Shown here one piece after another: positions 32,147 to 41,481 of a DNA stretch of 64,000 bases. Below the pieces are notes generated by a model. That model saw nothing but the letters and a program-made list of their open reading frames with translations. It ran no database searches and was not told the DNA's origin. Location of the stretch: NCBI GenBank assembly GCA_000701725.1, contig JNJQ01000002.1, positions 1-64,000 on the forward strand, written 5' to 3'. Position 1 is the first letter of the stretch, and every line of letters starts with the position of its first letter. A program made the translations under genes and the position numbers. This DNA comes from Erysipelotrichaceae bacterium NK3D112. Lineage in GTDB: Bacteria; Bacillota_I; Bacilli_A; Erysipelotrichales; Erysipelotrichaceae.

Positions 32147-33511
32147 TCAGTCATCATAGTGCTGGGGAAGACGGTTCGGGTCTTTCTTCAGCAGGTTGTT
32201 GACGATGATGCCGAGAATCAGCGAGCAGGCAACGGAAGTGATGGTGATTCTTCCGAATGTCAGTGACAGTCCGCCGATACCGGAGATCAGGATGGTGGAA
32301 ACAACATAGAGGTTCTTGTTCACATCCAGGTCAAGTCTCTGGATCATCTTGAGACCGGAAACAGCGATGAATCCGTACAGCGCCATACATACACCGCCCA
32401 TGACACAAGAGGGGATGGAGGAGATGAAGGCGATAAACGGTGAGATGAAGGAGATGATGATGCATTCGATTGCAGCACATACGATTGTCGCAACGGACGC
32501 GTTTCTTGTGATTGCCACACAGGCAACGGATTCACCGTATGTGGTGTTGGGGCAGCCGCCGAAGAAGGCGCCGACAATGGAGCCGATACCGTCACCTAAC
32601 AGTGTCTTGTCAAGTCCCGGATCCTCAAGCAGATCTCTGCCGATGATGGAGGAGATGTTCTTGTGGTCCGCGATGTGCTCCGCGAATACGACCAGGGCAA
32701 CCGGAATGTAAGCAGATGCGATGGTGCCGATATAACCGCCGTCGATTTCAGAGAAACCGGCAAGGCCTTTGACGAATGTGAAGTCGGGCAGGGAGAAGAA
32801 TGTCTTCAGGGAAACACCGCCCTCAGTCAATGCCGCGAAGGATGCGAAGCTGACAATCTGCATGCTGGCATTGCCTGTGGCATTGCCGATCAGTGTCAGT
32901 GCCAGAGCAACGGCATATCCGGCCAGGATACCGATGATAAACGGAATCAGGCGGAATGACTTTTTGCCGTATGTGCTGACGAGCATGGTTGTGAACAGGG
33001 CAACCAGTCCGCAAAGGACTGCCCACTGTGTCGCTTCACCGGTAGCGGATGAAGTCTGCAGATCGCCGACCGCGTTGCCTGCCAGGGAAAGACCGATGAT
33101 GGCAACAGTCGGACCGATGACGACCGGCGGCATGAGTTTGTTGACCCACTCAACACCGACACGGTTGATGACCAGAGCGAACACGACATAGACCAGTCCG
33201 GCGAACAGGGCACCGAGAATCAGGCCCGCAAAGCCCGCGTTGGCGCTGACCGCACCGGCGAAGGCTGCGCTCATCGAACCGATGAAAGCGAAGGAGCTGC
33301 CCAGGAATACCGGGCTCTTGCGCTGTGTGAAAAGTGTATAAACGATGGTTCCGACGCCGGCTCCGAACAGAGCTGCGGCTGTGCTCATACCGTTGCCGAT
33401 GATCATCGGCACTGCGATGGTGGCTGCCATAATGGCGAGAACCTGCTGGAATGCAAATACTACTAGCTGTCTGAACTGCGGTTTGTCTTCGACGTCATAA
33501 ACGAGTCTCAT
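32147..33511 (-). CDS. Uracil permease / nucleobase:cation symporter (NCS2)
   Basis: Inner-membrane uptake of uracil or a related base, 454 residues with about 12-14 hydrophobic segments. Family signatures are FQQVLAIMAATIAVPMIIG, the substrate-binding helix VFAEHIADHKNISSIIGRDL (Glu of the UraA type), and GGCPNTTYGESVACVAITRN. No adjacent pyrimidine gene is present and no PyrR-binding leader was seen. It has a promoter and a perfect cre match upstream. The ribosome site is AAAGGGGGTTAATTCCT. Confidence 0.92.
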   Translation of the reverse strand: MRLVYDVEDKPQFRQLVVFAFQQVLAIMAATIAVPMIIGNGMSTAAALFGAGVGTIVYTLFTQRKSPVFLGSSFAFIGSMSAAFAGAVSANAGFAGLILGALFAGLVYVVFALVINRVGVEWVNKLMPPVVIGPTVAIIGLSLAGNAVGDLQTSSATGEATQWAVLCGLVALFTTMLVSTYGKKSFRLIPFIIGILAGYAVALALTLIGNATGNASMQIVSFASFAALTEGGVSLKTFFSLPDFTFVKGLAGFSEIDGGYIGTIASAYIPVALVVFAEHIADHKNISSIIGRDLLEDPGLDKTLLGDGIGSIVGAFFGGCPNTTYGESVACVAITRNASVATIVCAAIECIIISFISPFIAFISSIPSCVMGGVCMALYGFIAVSGLKMIQRLDLDVNKNLYVVSTILISGIGGLSLTFGRITITSVACSLILGIIVNNLLKKDPNRLPQHYDD

Positions 33512-33536
33512 AGGAATTAACCCCCTTTAAGACACG

Positions 33537-33565
33537 ATGATAAAACCAACTGTTATGTTTGTCCA
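33537..33565 (-). promoter_or_regulatory. Uracil permease promoter
   Basis: Minus-strand TGGACA and TATCAT with a 17-bp spacer lie 25-55 bp upstream of the start codon. Confidence 0.65.
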
Positions 33566-33578
33566 GTCTAACCGGAAA

Positions 33579-33592
33579 TGACAGCGCTTACA
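33579..33592 (-). promoter_or_regulatory. cre site upstream of the uracil permease
   Basis: TGTAAGCGCTGTCA (minus strand) fits TGWNANCGNTNNCA at every position. It lies just upstream of the -35, a place where CcpA can activate or repress. Confidence 0.6.
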
Positions 33593-33606
33593 TAACAGTG
33601 ATTTCA

Positions 33607-33639
33607 TAAAAAAAACGGAGCGTCTGTAAAACGTTCCGT
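33607..33639 (-). terminator. Terminator of the PBP/SEDS operon
   Basis: On the minus strand ACGGAACGT..ACGCTCCGT forms a stem followed by eight T residues directly after the PBP stop. Confidence 0.8.
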
Positions 33640-35040
33640 CTAGCGTCCGTAAAGATCATTCAGATAGGCGACCAGCTGCTGGGCATAGCCGTAAAGACTG
33701 TAGCTGATATCGGAATTGTTGGCGGAAATGCAGAATGAGGCATCCTCCGTAAATCCCATGATATAGGTGTGCACGCGTCCGTCCGGACATTCGGCACTGC
33801 CGGTTTTGGCATAGACCATTCCGTAGTTTTCATCCAGTCCATAGCCGACGGCTGTGCTGTGCATGATTGTTTTGAGCTTTTCATCCACGCTGGTTGTGAT
33901 GCAGTTGTTCAGCTTGCGCTGGATATGGGTGTAAAGGGGCAGCCTGCCAAGCCTGACCGATTCCACCACATAGGGATTCATCATCGCACCGTCATTGGCA
34001 ATCGCCTGGGCGATCATGGTCAGCTGAAGCGGCGTGATTTCGGTATTGCCCTGGCCGAAGGAGACCTGGGCGATATCGCCGGGGGTTCCCGCGCCGAAGT
34101 CAAGCACTGAATGAATGGTGCCAAGCCACGGGATTTTGATTTCTTTACCGATCAGGAAGTTTTCCGCCATCTGCGCGATTCTCTCCTGGCCGACAAGATT
34201 GCCAAGATGCGCGAAGTAGCAGTTGACCGAATTGTTCAGAGCCGTCTCGAGATTGATCTCGCCATAGGCGTAATCTCCCCAGTTACGGATTTCGAAACTG
34301 TCTCCTTCCGCGACATAGGTGCCGGTGTCATTGTAATCAAAGAAGCTGTCTTCAAGATCCTCTTCCTCCTGCATCTGCAATGCGGCAGCGGCGGTGATCA
34401 CCTTGAATGTGCTGCCTGGCGGATCGTTCTCAAAGGTGCCGCGGCGGTATTGGGAGCCTTCCACGTCACTCAGAAGAAGGGTATCGGGATCGTTGACATC
34501 ATAATCAATGGTGCTCTGCGAAGCCAGGCACATGATGGCGCCGGTATCGTTGTCGATGACAATGACGCTTCCCTCCATGCCGTTCAGGATCGAGCTGTAC
34601 GCGAAGTTCTGCAGACCGTTTTCCGTGGTCAGCCGCACGGTTGCGCCGGTGTTATGGTCATCGAGCGTGAACATTGTGTAGTCATACAGATTGCCTCTTA
34701 AGGCAAAGCGGTTTTCGCTTGTGCCGCTGACCGAATAATAGCCAAGCAGCCATGCATAGCTGTAATTCATCGGATAGGCAGCCTCGGCCGCTTCACCGGG
34801 CGCGCTGCCTCCCATGATCAGTGAGCCGTTGCGGTCAAGATAGCTTCCCTCGATCATATAGCCCTCAATCGCCTGCATGGTGACCGAATTCTTCGTGGCT
34901 TTATGTTCCGGATCTACCGCCGGCATGATCAGATATTTATATGAGAAGACACCTGCAAACAGCAGACATCCGGCTGTGGCCAGAATCTCAAGCAGTTTGA
35001 TTCTTCTGGATGCCACGGAATCAGAAGGCTTCAGACTCAT
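33640..35040 (-). CDS. Class B penicillin-binding protein (transpeptidase)
   Basis: Cross-links peptidoglycan outside the membrane. One N-terminal membrane anchor (LLEILATAGCLLFAGVFSY) precedes a short dimerisation region and a transpeptidase domain. The catalytic motifs are S-T-F-K in DPPGSTFKV, S-V-N in NNSVNCYF and KTG in YAKTGSAE. The size (466 residues) and layout match PbpA-like monofunctional enzymes that work with a SEDS partner. Its ATG at 35040 follows AAGGAGGTGAAGCGG and lies inside the end of the SEDS gene, so the pair is translationally coupled. Confidence 0.93.
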   Translation of the reverse strand: MSLKPSDSVASRRIKLLEILATAGCLLFAGVFSYKYLIMPAVDPEHKATKNSVTMQAIEGYMIEGSYLDRNGSLIMGGSAPGEAAEAAYPMNYSYAWLLGYYSVSGTSENRFALRGNLYDYTMFTLDDHNTGATVRLTTENGLQNFAYSSILNGMEGSVIVIDNDTGAIMCLASQSTIDYDVNDPDTLLLSDVEGSQYRRGTFENDPPGSTFKVITAAAALQMQEEEDLEDSFFDYNDTGTYVAEGDSFEIRNWGDYAYGEINLETALNNSVNCYFAHLGNLVGQERIAQMAENFLIGKEIKIPWLGTIHSVLDFGAGTPGDIAQVSFGQGNTEITPLQLTMIAQAIANDGAMMNPYVVESVRLGRLPLYTHIQRKLNNCITTSVDEKLKTIMHSTAVGYGLDENYGMVYAKTGSAECPDGRVHTYIMGFTEDASFCISANNSDISYSLYGYAQQLVAYLNDLYGR

Positions 35041-36442
35041 CCGCTTCACCTCCTTCATAGCGGCTTCCCTGATATTCGCTCATATGCAGAAGAAGTCCGC
35101 AGAAACTGAACACGAGTGCCTGGTAGGTGCCGCCTCTGCTTAAGAAGGGAATCGGCAGACCGGCCAGGGGAATGATATTGCAGGAGCCAAGGATCACCAG
35201 CATCGCCTGCGCAAACAGCAATACCGTCAGGCCGTACACAACCACCGCATCCGCTTTGGATGTTTCCAGCAGATGCATGCACAGTTTTGAGCCTGAGCGC
35301 ATGATGCGCACAAAGAGCAGAATGGCAATGAAACCCATGATCATGCCGAAGCTGTTGACCAGGGCAATGAATGCCATATCGCTTTCCACGACCGGAATGG
35401 CATTGAAGTTCACCCGGTTGCCGAAGAGTCCCGCAATCCATAATGCCTTCTTGCCCTGAAGCAGCTGATAGCCGGCTCCATAAGGATCAAAATAGATATT
35501 CGCCGTGACCGAGAAACGCAGATAGACCTTGCGCACGATCGGCCAGAGGATGGATGTGATGCTGTTGAGACCTCCCGCTTCCGCGATTGGTCTGAGATAT
35601 CTGTAAAGCACAAAGCATGTGCCTAGCGCCGCCAGTGTCAGCCCGGCAAGCGCGAGCAGATAATTGCGCTTTTTATTTCCTTTTTCCATGAAGATGTAAA
35701 GCACGGAAATATGCAGGAAGTAAAGAATGAAGAAGCTTCCCAGCTCATGGATGATTACCGAGCCGGCCAGATTGATCAGGAAGAACGCGTTGGAAAGAAC
35801 CAGGATGGAGGTCTCGCTGCGGTTTTCCTTTGAGGAAAACAATGAGCTGTAAAACATGACCGCCGCAATCTTGGTGAAATCGGTCAGCTGAACAGTGATC
35901 GGTCCCGCCCGCACCCAGGCGCTGGTTCCCATGCCGTTGGGATCATAGCCCCAGAAATAAAGGACAGCGTAGATCGCGATGGAGAAGGCGAGCATGATAT
36001 AGATGGAGAAGGAATGATTGAGCAGCTTACGCAAAAGATCATACAAAAGCACAAACACGATGGCGATCACCACCGCCGCTGCGGCCTTGAGCGGACTGAA
36101 CACGGTGTAGGTGGTATAAACCTCATCAATCACCAGCTGCAGTGCGACCCCGATCGCGCTGAGCGAGGCAACCGCCGCAAACAGTTTCATATCCCCGTCA
36201 CGGTTATAGACATATGTGCCGATAAACGCGCTTAACAATAACATCGGCACCAGACAATATAAATAGGTCAGCGCAGCCGCGGGAGCCTGAATCCACACAA
36301 AAGCGCCGAGCACAAACTCCAGAAGAATCGGGATCACAATGTATCCGGATCCTTTTTCGGTCTGTACCGGTTCTGTTTCCGCAGCACTCACTGGTGTGAC
36401 GGGAATCTCCTGCTGTGCATCCTTTTTCTGAAACAGCCGCAT
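35021..36442 (-). CDS. SEDS family glycan polymerase (RodA/FtsW-like)
   Basis: Polymerises lipid II into glycan strands. 474 residues, about ten hydrophobic segments after a cytoplasmic N-terminus (MRLFQKKDAQQE). Recognisable parts are FTKIAAVMFYSSLF (the catalytic-Asp-region helix), the large extracellular loop with YFDPYGAGYQLLQGKKALWI, and LPIPFLSRGGTYQALVFSFC near the end. The ATG at 36442 has GGAGGAAGAG. It overlaps and precedes the class B PBP, giving a classic SEDS-bPBP pair. Whether it serves elongation, division or another process is not decided by sequence. Confidence 0.93.
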   Translation of the reverse strand: MRLFQKKDAQQEIPVTPVSAAETEPVQTEKGSGYIVIPILLEFVLGAFVWIQAPAAALTYLYCLVPMLLLSAFIGTYVYNRDGDMKLFAAVASLSAIGVALQLVIDEVYTTYTVFSPLKAAAAVVIAIVFVLLYDLLRKLLNHSFSIYIMLAFSIAIYAVLYFWGYDPNGMGTSAWVRAGPITVQLTDFTKIAAVMFYSSLFSSKENRSETSILVLSNAFFLINLAGSVIIHELGSFFILYFLHISVLYIFMEKGNKKRNYLLALAGLTLAALGTCFVLYRYLRPIAEAGGLNSITSILWPIVRKVYLRFSVTANIYFDPYGAGYQLLQGKKALWIAGLFGNRVNFNAIPVVESDMAFIALVNSFGMIMGFIAILLFVRIMRSGSKLCMHLLETSKADAVVVYGLTVLLFAQAMLVILGSCNIIPLAGLPIPFLSRGGTYQALVFSFCGLLLHMSEYQGSRYEGGEADESEAF

Positions 36443-36473
36443 CTCTTCCTCCGTTACTATATAAAATATCATT

Positions 36474-36492
36474 ATTTGACGGCTGGTCAAAT
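36474..36492. promoter_or_regulatory. Palindrome and promoter region between SEDS and HAD genes
   Basis: ATTTGAC-GGCTG-GTCAAAT is a 7-bp inverted repeat in the divergent intergenic region. On the minus strand it includes TTGACC as a possible -35, with an A/T-rich -10 about 16-18 bp on. Confidence 0.4.
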
Positions 36493-36556
36493 TAAGATCG
36501 CGCTTATTCACAAACCGGAAAGAATGTTGGAAAATAGATATGAACGGTAATGACAC

Positions 36557-37354
36557 ATGAAACGGAAGACCAAAGCAGTTTTCATCGATATCGACGGAAC
36601 CCTTTATTCTCATACATCTTCATCCATTCCGGATGCGTCATTAAGGGTCATTGAAGAAGCCCGTGCAAAGGGCATCCTTGTGATTGCGGCAACAGGCCGC
36701 CATATGGGCGAGATTGCCCAGCTTGGCATTGATATTCATCTGGATGGCTGGATCACGCTCAACGGGGCATTGTGCCTGGATGAGAACGGGGCTTTTTTCA
36801 CGGACCCGCTGGACAAAAATGATATGAGAGAATTGCTCGCAGGTCTTAAAGAAACACCGTTTCCGTGTCAGTTTATGGAAAAGGATGTCATGTATATCAA
36901 TATGATGGATGAGGAAGTGAAAAGGCATCTCGATGCCATCCATACCCCTTATCCGGAAGTTCTTGATCCTGCGCGCGCTTTGAACAATGACACCTATATG
37001 ATCATTCCCTGGGTGGGCGAAGCGGTCTGGGAAAAGACAGCCTCAAAGATGAAACATATCAAATACACCCGCTGGAATGATCTGGCAGCCGATGTGATGT
37101 CCGATGTCTGCGGCAAAAAACGCGGCGTGCTTGCGGCATGTGCGCATTATGGCATTGATCCGGCGGATACGATGGCGATCGGGGACGGACCGAATGATCT
37201 CGAACTCTTTGAGGCTTGCGGCATCTCGGCCGCCATGGGCAACGCGCTTGAGTCAGTCAAAAGTGCGGCTGACATCATCACCGATGGCATTGATGAAGGC
37301 GGATTTGAAAAAATCTTCAAAGAATATATATTGGAAGAAGGAGAAACGACATGA
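36557..37354 (+). CDS. Cof-type HAD phosphatase
   Basis: 265 residues. Motif I is FIDIDGTLYS, motif II AATGRH, motif III Lys in KKRGVLAACAHYGI and motif IV GDGPNDLELFEACG, with a C2-type cap between. Such enzymes dephosphorylate sugar phosphates or flavin intermediates. It is the first gene of an operon whose next gene overlaps its stop by four bases. With the epimerase and GH32 it forms a small sugar unit. No clear ribosome site is seen before the ATG. Confidence 0.92.
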   Translation: MKRKTKAVFIDIDGTLYSHTSSSIPDASLRVIEEARAKGILVIAATGRHMGEIAQLGIDIHLDGWITLNGALCLDENGAFFTDPLDKNDMRELLAGLKETPFPCQFMEKDVMYINMMDEEVKRHLDAIHTPYPEVLDPARALNNDTYMIIPWVGEAVWEKTASKMKHIKYTRWNDLAADVMSDVCGKKRGVLAACAHYGIDPADTMAIGDGPNDLELFEACGISAAMGNALESVKSAADIITDGIDEGGFEKIFKEYILEEGETT

Positions 37355-38370
37355 AACAATCATTCGGCATGATCGAAGGTCTTGGCGAAGCCCATTTATG
37401 GACCCTCGAAAATGAAAAGACAATGGTGCAGGTGACAGACTTCGGCGCTGCCCTGGTCAGCCTGAAAGACAAGCAGACAGGTCTTGATGTTGTGCAGGGC
37501 TTTGACAATGTGCAGGGCTACGTGGATACACGGGGCACATGCTTCGGCGCCTCCATCGGCCGCACCGCCAACCGCACGGCCAAAGGACGCTTCACACTCA
37601 ACGGAAAGGAATATCATCTTTTCATCAACAACAACGGCAACAGCCATCATGGCGGCGAATACGGTTTTGACCGGAAGCTGTTTGAAGGAAAAGAAGAAGG
37701 CAACAGCGTCATCTTCACAAGACTTTCCCCGGATGGAGAAGAGAATTATCCGGGCAATCTGGAAGTGAAGATCACCTATACACTGCTTGAGGACGGCGTT
37801 TCCATCAAGGCCGAAGGAACCAGCGACGCGGACACATTGTTCTCCTATACCAATCATGCCTATTTCAATCTGGATGAATCAGACACCATCCTTGATCATC
37901 AGGTGATGATTCCTTCCGATGAATTCGCGCAGTCCGATGAAACCGGCATGATGAAGGAATTCATGGAAAAGGTGGAGGGAACACCGTTTGATTTCAGAGA
38001 ATTCCATGCCATCGGAGAGCGGATTGACGAAGACAATGAACAGCTGAAACTCGGCGCCGGATACGATCACTGGTATCCCATCCCGCATGAGGGCATGCGC
38101 TTGAACGCACTGATGCGCGGAAAGCAGCTGGAGCTGATCGTGGAAAGCGACTTCCCGGGCGTGCATATCTACACCTCCAACTGGTTCACCGGCTGGAAGG
38201 GAAAGAACAATCATTATTATACAAAACGCTCTTCAGCGGCGCTTGAGGCAAGCTATCTGCCCAACGCGATCAACTACGAAACCGCGATCAAGCCCATCTG
38301 CAAAGCTAACAAAACACTGACACATGAGATCCGGTTCAGACTGAGAAATATCAGCGGGGAGGAATTATGA
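37351..38370 (+). CDS. galM: Aldose 1-epimerase
   Basis: Interconverts alpha and beta anomers of aldoses. 339 residues. FGASIGRTANRTAKGRF holds the sugar-binding Arg, NNNGNSHHGGEYGFD the catalytic His pair region, YTNHAYFNLD the second His, and GVHIYTSNWFTG the late strand. The catalytic Glu lies in the SAALEASYLPNAINY segment. The ATG overlaps the HAD stop (ATGA), and the gene overlaps the GH32 gene likewise, so all three are translated together. Confidence 0.94.
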   Translation: MKQSFGMIEGLGEAHLWTLENEKTMVQVTDFGAALVSLKDKQTGLDVVQGFDNVQGYVDTRGTCFGASIGRTANRTAKGRFTLNGKEYHLFINNNGNSHHGGEYGFDRKLFEGKEEGNSVIFTRLSPDGEENYPGNLEVKITYTLLEDGVSIKAEGTSDADTLFSYTNHAYFNLDESDTILDHQVMIPSDEFAQSDETGMMKEFMEKVEGTPFDFREFHAIGERIDEDNEQLKLGAGYDHWYPIPHEGMRLNALMRGKQLELIVESDFPGVHIYTSNWFTGWKGKNNHYYTKRSSAALEASYLPNAINYETAIKPICKANKTLTHEIRFRLRNISGEEL

Positions 38371-39866
38371 AACAATGGACAAATGAAGAAAGATACAGAA
38401 CTTACCAGGAAAGCGACAAAAAAGAACTGCAGGCGCTTCATGAGACAATCGCCGCATCCAGATGGAGAGAGGATTATCATGTGCAGCCGGTGACCGGCCT
38501 GATGAATGATCCCAACGGCTTCTCCTATTTCAACGGAAAATGGCAGCTGTTTTATCAGTGGTTCCCGTTCGGCCCGGTGCATGGCATGAAGCACTGGTAC
38601 CGCGTGAGCAGTGAGGATCTGGTCAATTGGAAAAATGAAGGCCTTGCCCTGAAACCGGAGCTGTTAAGCGAGAACTACGGCTGCTACAGCGGCAGCGCAC
38701 TGGTGCAGGATGATGATCTCTATCTGGCCTACACCGGCAATTCCAAGGATTACGAACTGAAGCGCCATCCTTATCAGCTGCTGGCCAAGATGGACAAGGA
38801 AGGCAGAATCACAAAGCTGCCCAAGCCCATCATCTATCCGCAGACCGGCTATACCGAACATCAGAGAGATCCCAAGCTCTTTGAATACAAAGGCAGATAT
38901 TATATTCTGCTCGGCGCGCAGAACGAAGAGAAGAAGGGCGTGTTCCTGATCTTTGAATCCAATGATGTCGAGTACGGATGGCAGCTCAAAGGCGAGCTGA
39001 AAGTGCGCGGCTATGAAAGCTTCGGCTACATGGTCGAATGCCCGGATATCGAAAAGGTCGGTGACAAGTGGCTTCTGCTGTTCTCCCCGCAGGGACTCGA
39101 AGCCGAGGGCGACCGTTTCCAGCAGAAATTCAACAATGTTTATTTCATCGGCGATCTGGATCTCGAAAATCTCGAATTCATTCCCGACGGACCTTTTGAG
39201 GAGCTCGACTGCGGCTTTGACTTCTATGCGGCGCAATGCGCGAATCAGAATGTCTTTGAAAACGCGGCCGTGATGTGCGGCTGGTTCAGCTGTGCCGATT
39301 ATACATGCCCGCCCACCGAGGAACAGGGCTGGGCCCATCTGATGAGCCTGCCCCGCATTCTGACCATCGAAGACGGAAAGCTTATGCAGAGACCTGCTCC
39401 GGATATGAAGAAGCTGGAAGGGGAAGTGCTCTTCAAAGCTGAAAACGGAACGATCACAGCTGATAAGCTGCATGGCTTAATGCCCCGCACCGCCATTATC
39501 CATCTGGAAAATCCCTCTCTGCAAAGCACGGAGCTGAGCCTCTACTCCAAAAACGGCAGACGCGGCTTTGAGATCAGCTATGACAGAAACGCGAAGGTGC
39601 TCACCGTTGACCGCAGCGCGCTGAATCATCAGATCAATGAGGAATTCGGCGCTGTCCGCAGAATCGCTCTTGAGAACGGCTTAACCTCACTGGATGTGTA
39701 TGTGGACCGCAGCAGTGTTGAGATCTTTGTCAATAACGGCGAAAAGGTCGTCAGCGCGCGTGTCTTCCCGGAAGCGGATGAAAGAATTCTGCGTATGGGC
39801 GGCAAGGATATCAACCTTTCGATTTACAGCCCGCTGAAAAGCGTTGAGGATAACTTCATCATCTGA
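38367..39866 (+). CDS. GH32 beta-fructofuranosidase / sucrose-6-phosphate hydrolase
   Basis: Cleaves terminal fructose from sucrose, sucrose-6-phosphate or fructo-oligosaccharides; cytoplasmic, 499 residues. The three catalytic motifs are present: GLMNDPNGF with the nucleophile Asp, HQRDPKLF with the stabilising Asp, and MVECPDI with the acid/base Glu. A C-terminal beta-sandwich contains LDVYVDRSSVEIFVNNGEKV. A sucrose PTS or ABC importer is not in the window, so the phosphorylated or free nature of the substrate is open. Confidence 0.95.
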   Translation: MKQWTNEERYRTYQESDKKELQALHETIAASRWREDYHVQPVTGLMNDPNGFSYFNGKWQLFYQWFPFGPVHGMKHWYRVSSEDLVNWKNEGLALKPELLSENYGCYSGSALVQDDDLYLAYTGNSKDYELKRHPYQLLAKMDKEGRITKLPKPIIYPQTGYTEHQRDPKLFEYKGRYYILLGAQNEEKKGVFLIFESNDVEYGWQLKGELKVRGYESFGYMVECPDIEKVGDKWLLLFSPQGLEAEGDRFQQKFNNVYFIGDLDLENLEFIPDGPFEELDCGFDFYAAQCANQNVFENAAVMCGWFSCADYTCPPTEEQGWAHLMSLPRILTIEDGKLMQRPAPDMKKLEGEVLFKAENGTITADKLHGLMPRTAIIHLENPSLQSTELSLYSKNGRRGFEISYDRNAKVLTVDRSALNHQINEEFGAVRRIALENGLTSLDVYVDRSSVEIFVNNGEKVVSARVFPEADERILRMGGKDINLSIYSPLKSVEDNFII

Positions 39867-39874
39867 ATTCATTG

Positions 39875-39901
39875 AGCCTGTTTGCAAAAACAGGCTTTTT
39901 T
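39875..39901 (+). terminator. Terminator of the HAD-galM-GH32 operon
   Basis: AGCCTGTTT / AAACAGGCT stem with seven T residues, 9 bp after the GH32 stop. Confidence 0.85.
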
Positions 39902-39934
39902 GTTTATCCTGTTCTTCATATAAGGAGTTATTTT

Positions 39935-40405
39935 ATGAAGATCAGAAGAGCAACTGAAAAAGACATTCCCCGCATTGACGATCTGCTTGGCCAGGTGCTT
40001 GAAATCCATGCGTCCATCCGTCCCGATCTGTTTATCAGCGGCACCCGCAAATATACCGATGAGCAGCTGAAGGCGATTCTCAAAGATGAAAACACGCCGG
40101 TGTTTGCGGCTGTTGATGAAAATGATGTCATGCAGGGCTATGCCTTCTGTGTGATGAATGATTATTCCGGCTCCAACAATCTGAAACCGATCCGCTCCCT
40201 TTATATCGACGATCTGTGCGTGGATGAAAACTGCCGGGGCAGACATGCCGGGAAAATGCTTTATGATTATGTATGCGCCTATGCGAAAGAACAGGGCTGC
40301 TACAGTGTCACGCTCAATGTCTGGGAGGGCAATGACAGTGCCAGAAGCTTCTATGAGAGGATGGGCTTTGGTATCCAGAAGACAGTCATGGAGAAAATCA
40401 TCTGA
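39935..40405 (+). CDS. GNAT family N-acetyltransferase
   Basis: 156 residues, with IRRATEKDIPRIDDLL at the N-terminus and CRGRHAGKMLYDYVCAYAKE as the acetyl-CoA loop. The tail SVTLNVWEGNDSARSFYERM followed by GFGIQKTVMEK is the usual RimI-like ending. The ATG at 39935 follows AAGGAGTTATTTT. It is a single gene flanked by terminators on both sides. The acceptor is unknown. Confidence 0.92.
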   Translation: MKIRRATEKDIPRIDDLLGQVLEIHASIRPDLFISGTRKYTDEQLKAILKDENTPVFAAVDENDVMQGYAFCVMNDYSGSNNLKPIRSLYIDDLCVDENCRGRHAGKMLYDYVCAYAKEQGCYSVTLNVWEGNDSARSFYERMGFGIQKTVMEKII

Positions 40406-40427
40406 AGACGGCGCAGGCCGTCTTTTT
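40406..40427 (+). terminator. Terminator of the GNAT gene
   Basis: GACGGC..GCCGTC hairpin followed by TTTTT directly after the stop codon. Confidence 0.8.
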
Positions 40428-40437
40428 CAATGGAATC

Positions 40438-40464
40438 ACAAAAAAAGGAACCAAGCGGTTCCTG
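40438..40464 (-). terminator. Terminator of degV-like gene
   Basis: On the minus strand AGGAACC-GCTT-GGTTCCT is followed by seven T residues, a few bases past the DegV stop. Confidence 0.8.
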
Positions 40465-40474
40465 ATTCAAAGTA

Positions 40475-41350
40475 TTACGGTCTTCTTTCCTCAGCCAGAT
40501 AGACGATGGAGATAAAGCCCGGACCGATGTGCGAGCCGATCGTGGGACCAAGCTCCATCAGTTCAACGCTCTTCGCCTTGGGGAACTGTTCCATCACGGT
40601 CTGTTTCCAGGCTTCGCCTTCCTCGGGGGTATCCGAGTGGCCGACGATGAATTCCATTCCTTCCGCCTCACCGACATCCCTGATCACGCTGTCCAGCAGG
40701 GTGCGCAGCGCTTTCTTTCTGCCTCTGACTTTCTCATAGGCGACAAGGCTGCCGTCCTCAGGCAGATAGATCAGAGGCTTGATCGACAGAAGGGAGCCGA
40801 CAATCGCCGAAGCGTTGGAGAGTCTGCCGCCTTTGCGCAGCCACTGCAGATCATCAACCATGAAACGGTGGGCGATCTTTTTCGCGTTGCTGTTGCACCA
40901 GTCCATGACTTCTTCCTTGGACGCACCGTTTTCTTTCATGGCAACCAGCTTTTTGATGAGGAAGGCAAGTCCCATGGTGATGCAGGATGTGTCCATGATA
41001 TAAAGCTGCGCATCGGGGTATTCATCCCGGATCATATCCGCAGCCGCCAGCGAGTTGGCATAGGAGTTGGAAATCGCTCTGTCCATATCGACAAAGACAA
41101 CCGCCTCACCGTCTTCGATCAGATCCTTGAAAAACTCATAGTAAGCATAGGAGTTGATCTGTGATGTGTTGGGGAGTTTGCCTTCGCGCATGGTGGAATA
41201 AAAGCGGCGTCTTGTCGCTTCACGGCAGTCATCTTTATATATCTGTCCGTCGATTTCGAATGAATAGGAAATCACCGGCACATGGTGGGCATCCAGCCAT
41301 TCACGTTCTATATCACAGGTTGAAGAAGTCGCAATCACGTAGTTTCCCAT
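40475..41350 (-). CDS. DegV family fatty-acid-binding protein
   Basis: 291 residues. Family features are ATSSTCDIEREWLDAHHVPV at the N-terminus, the KLPNTSQINSYAYYEFF loop, and the ligand-binding stretch WLRKGGRLSNASAIVGSLLS with IKPLI. The tail GPTIGSHIGPGFISIVYL is typical. DegV (FakB-like) proteins carry a fatty acid for phosphorylation by FakA; no fakA is visible here. The start ATG at 41350 has AGAGGTTATTT before it. Confidence 0.92.
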   Translation of the reverse strand: MGNYVIATSSTCDIEREWLDAHHVPVISYSFEIDGQIYKDDCREATRRRFYSTMREGKLPNTSQINSYAYYEFFKDLIEDGEAVVFVDMDRAISNSYANSLAAADMIRDEYPDAQLYIMDTSCITMGLAFLIKKLVAMKENGASKEEVMDWCNSNAKKIAHRFMVDDLQWLRKGGRLSNASAIVGSLLSIKPLIYLPEDGSLVAYEKVRGRKKALRTLLDSVIRDVGEAEGMEFIVGHSDTPEEGEAWKQTVMEQFPKAKSVELMELGPTIGSHIGPGFISIVYLAEERRP

Positions 41351-41448
41351 AAATAACCTCTTTTTGTAATCCGAACGTTTCCATTGTATAGGAAGTGCGC
41401 TTTTAAAATCAACTGTTGCAAAGCAAATTCACACCGTCTCTGACGCAT

Positions 41449-41481
41449 AAAAAAACTGTTCTCCTCACACGGAGGGAACAG
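41449..41481 (-). terminator. Terminator of the LysR gene
   Basis: Minus-strand CTGTTCCCTCC-GTGT-GAGGAGAACAG is followed by seven T residues and overlaps the end of the LysR gene. Confidence 0.8.

Noticed and set aside
33512-33640. PyrR-type attenuator before the uracil permease
   Set aside because: The leader is too short and contains no anti-terminator/terminator pair; only a promoter and a cre site are seen.
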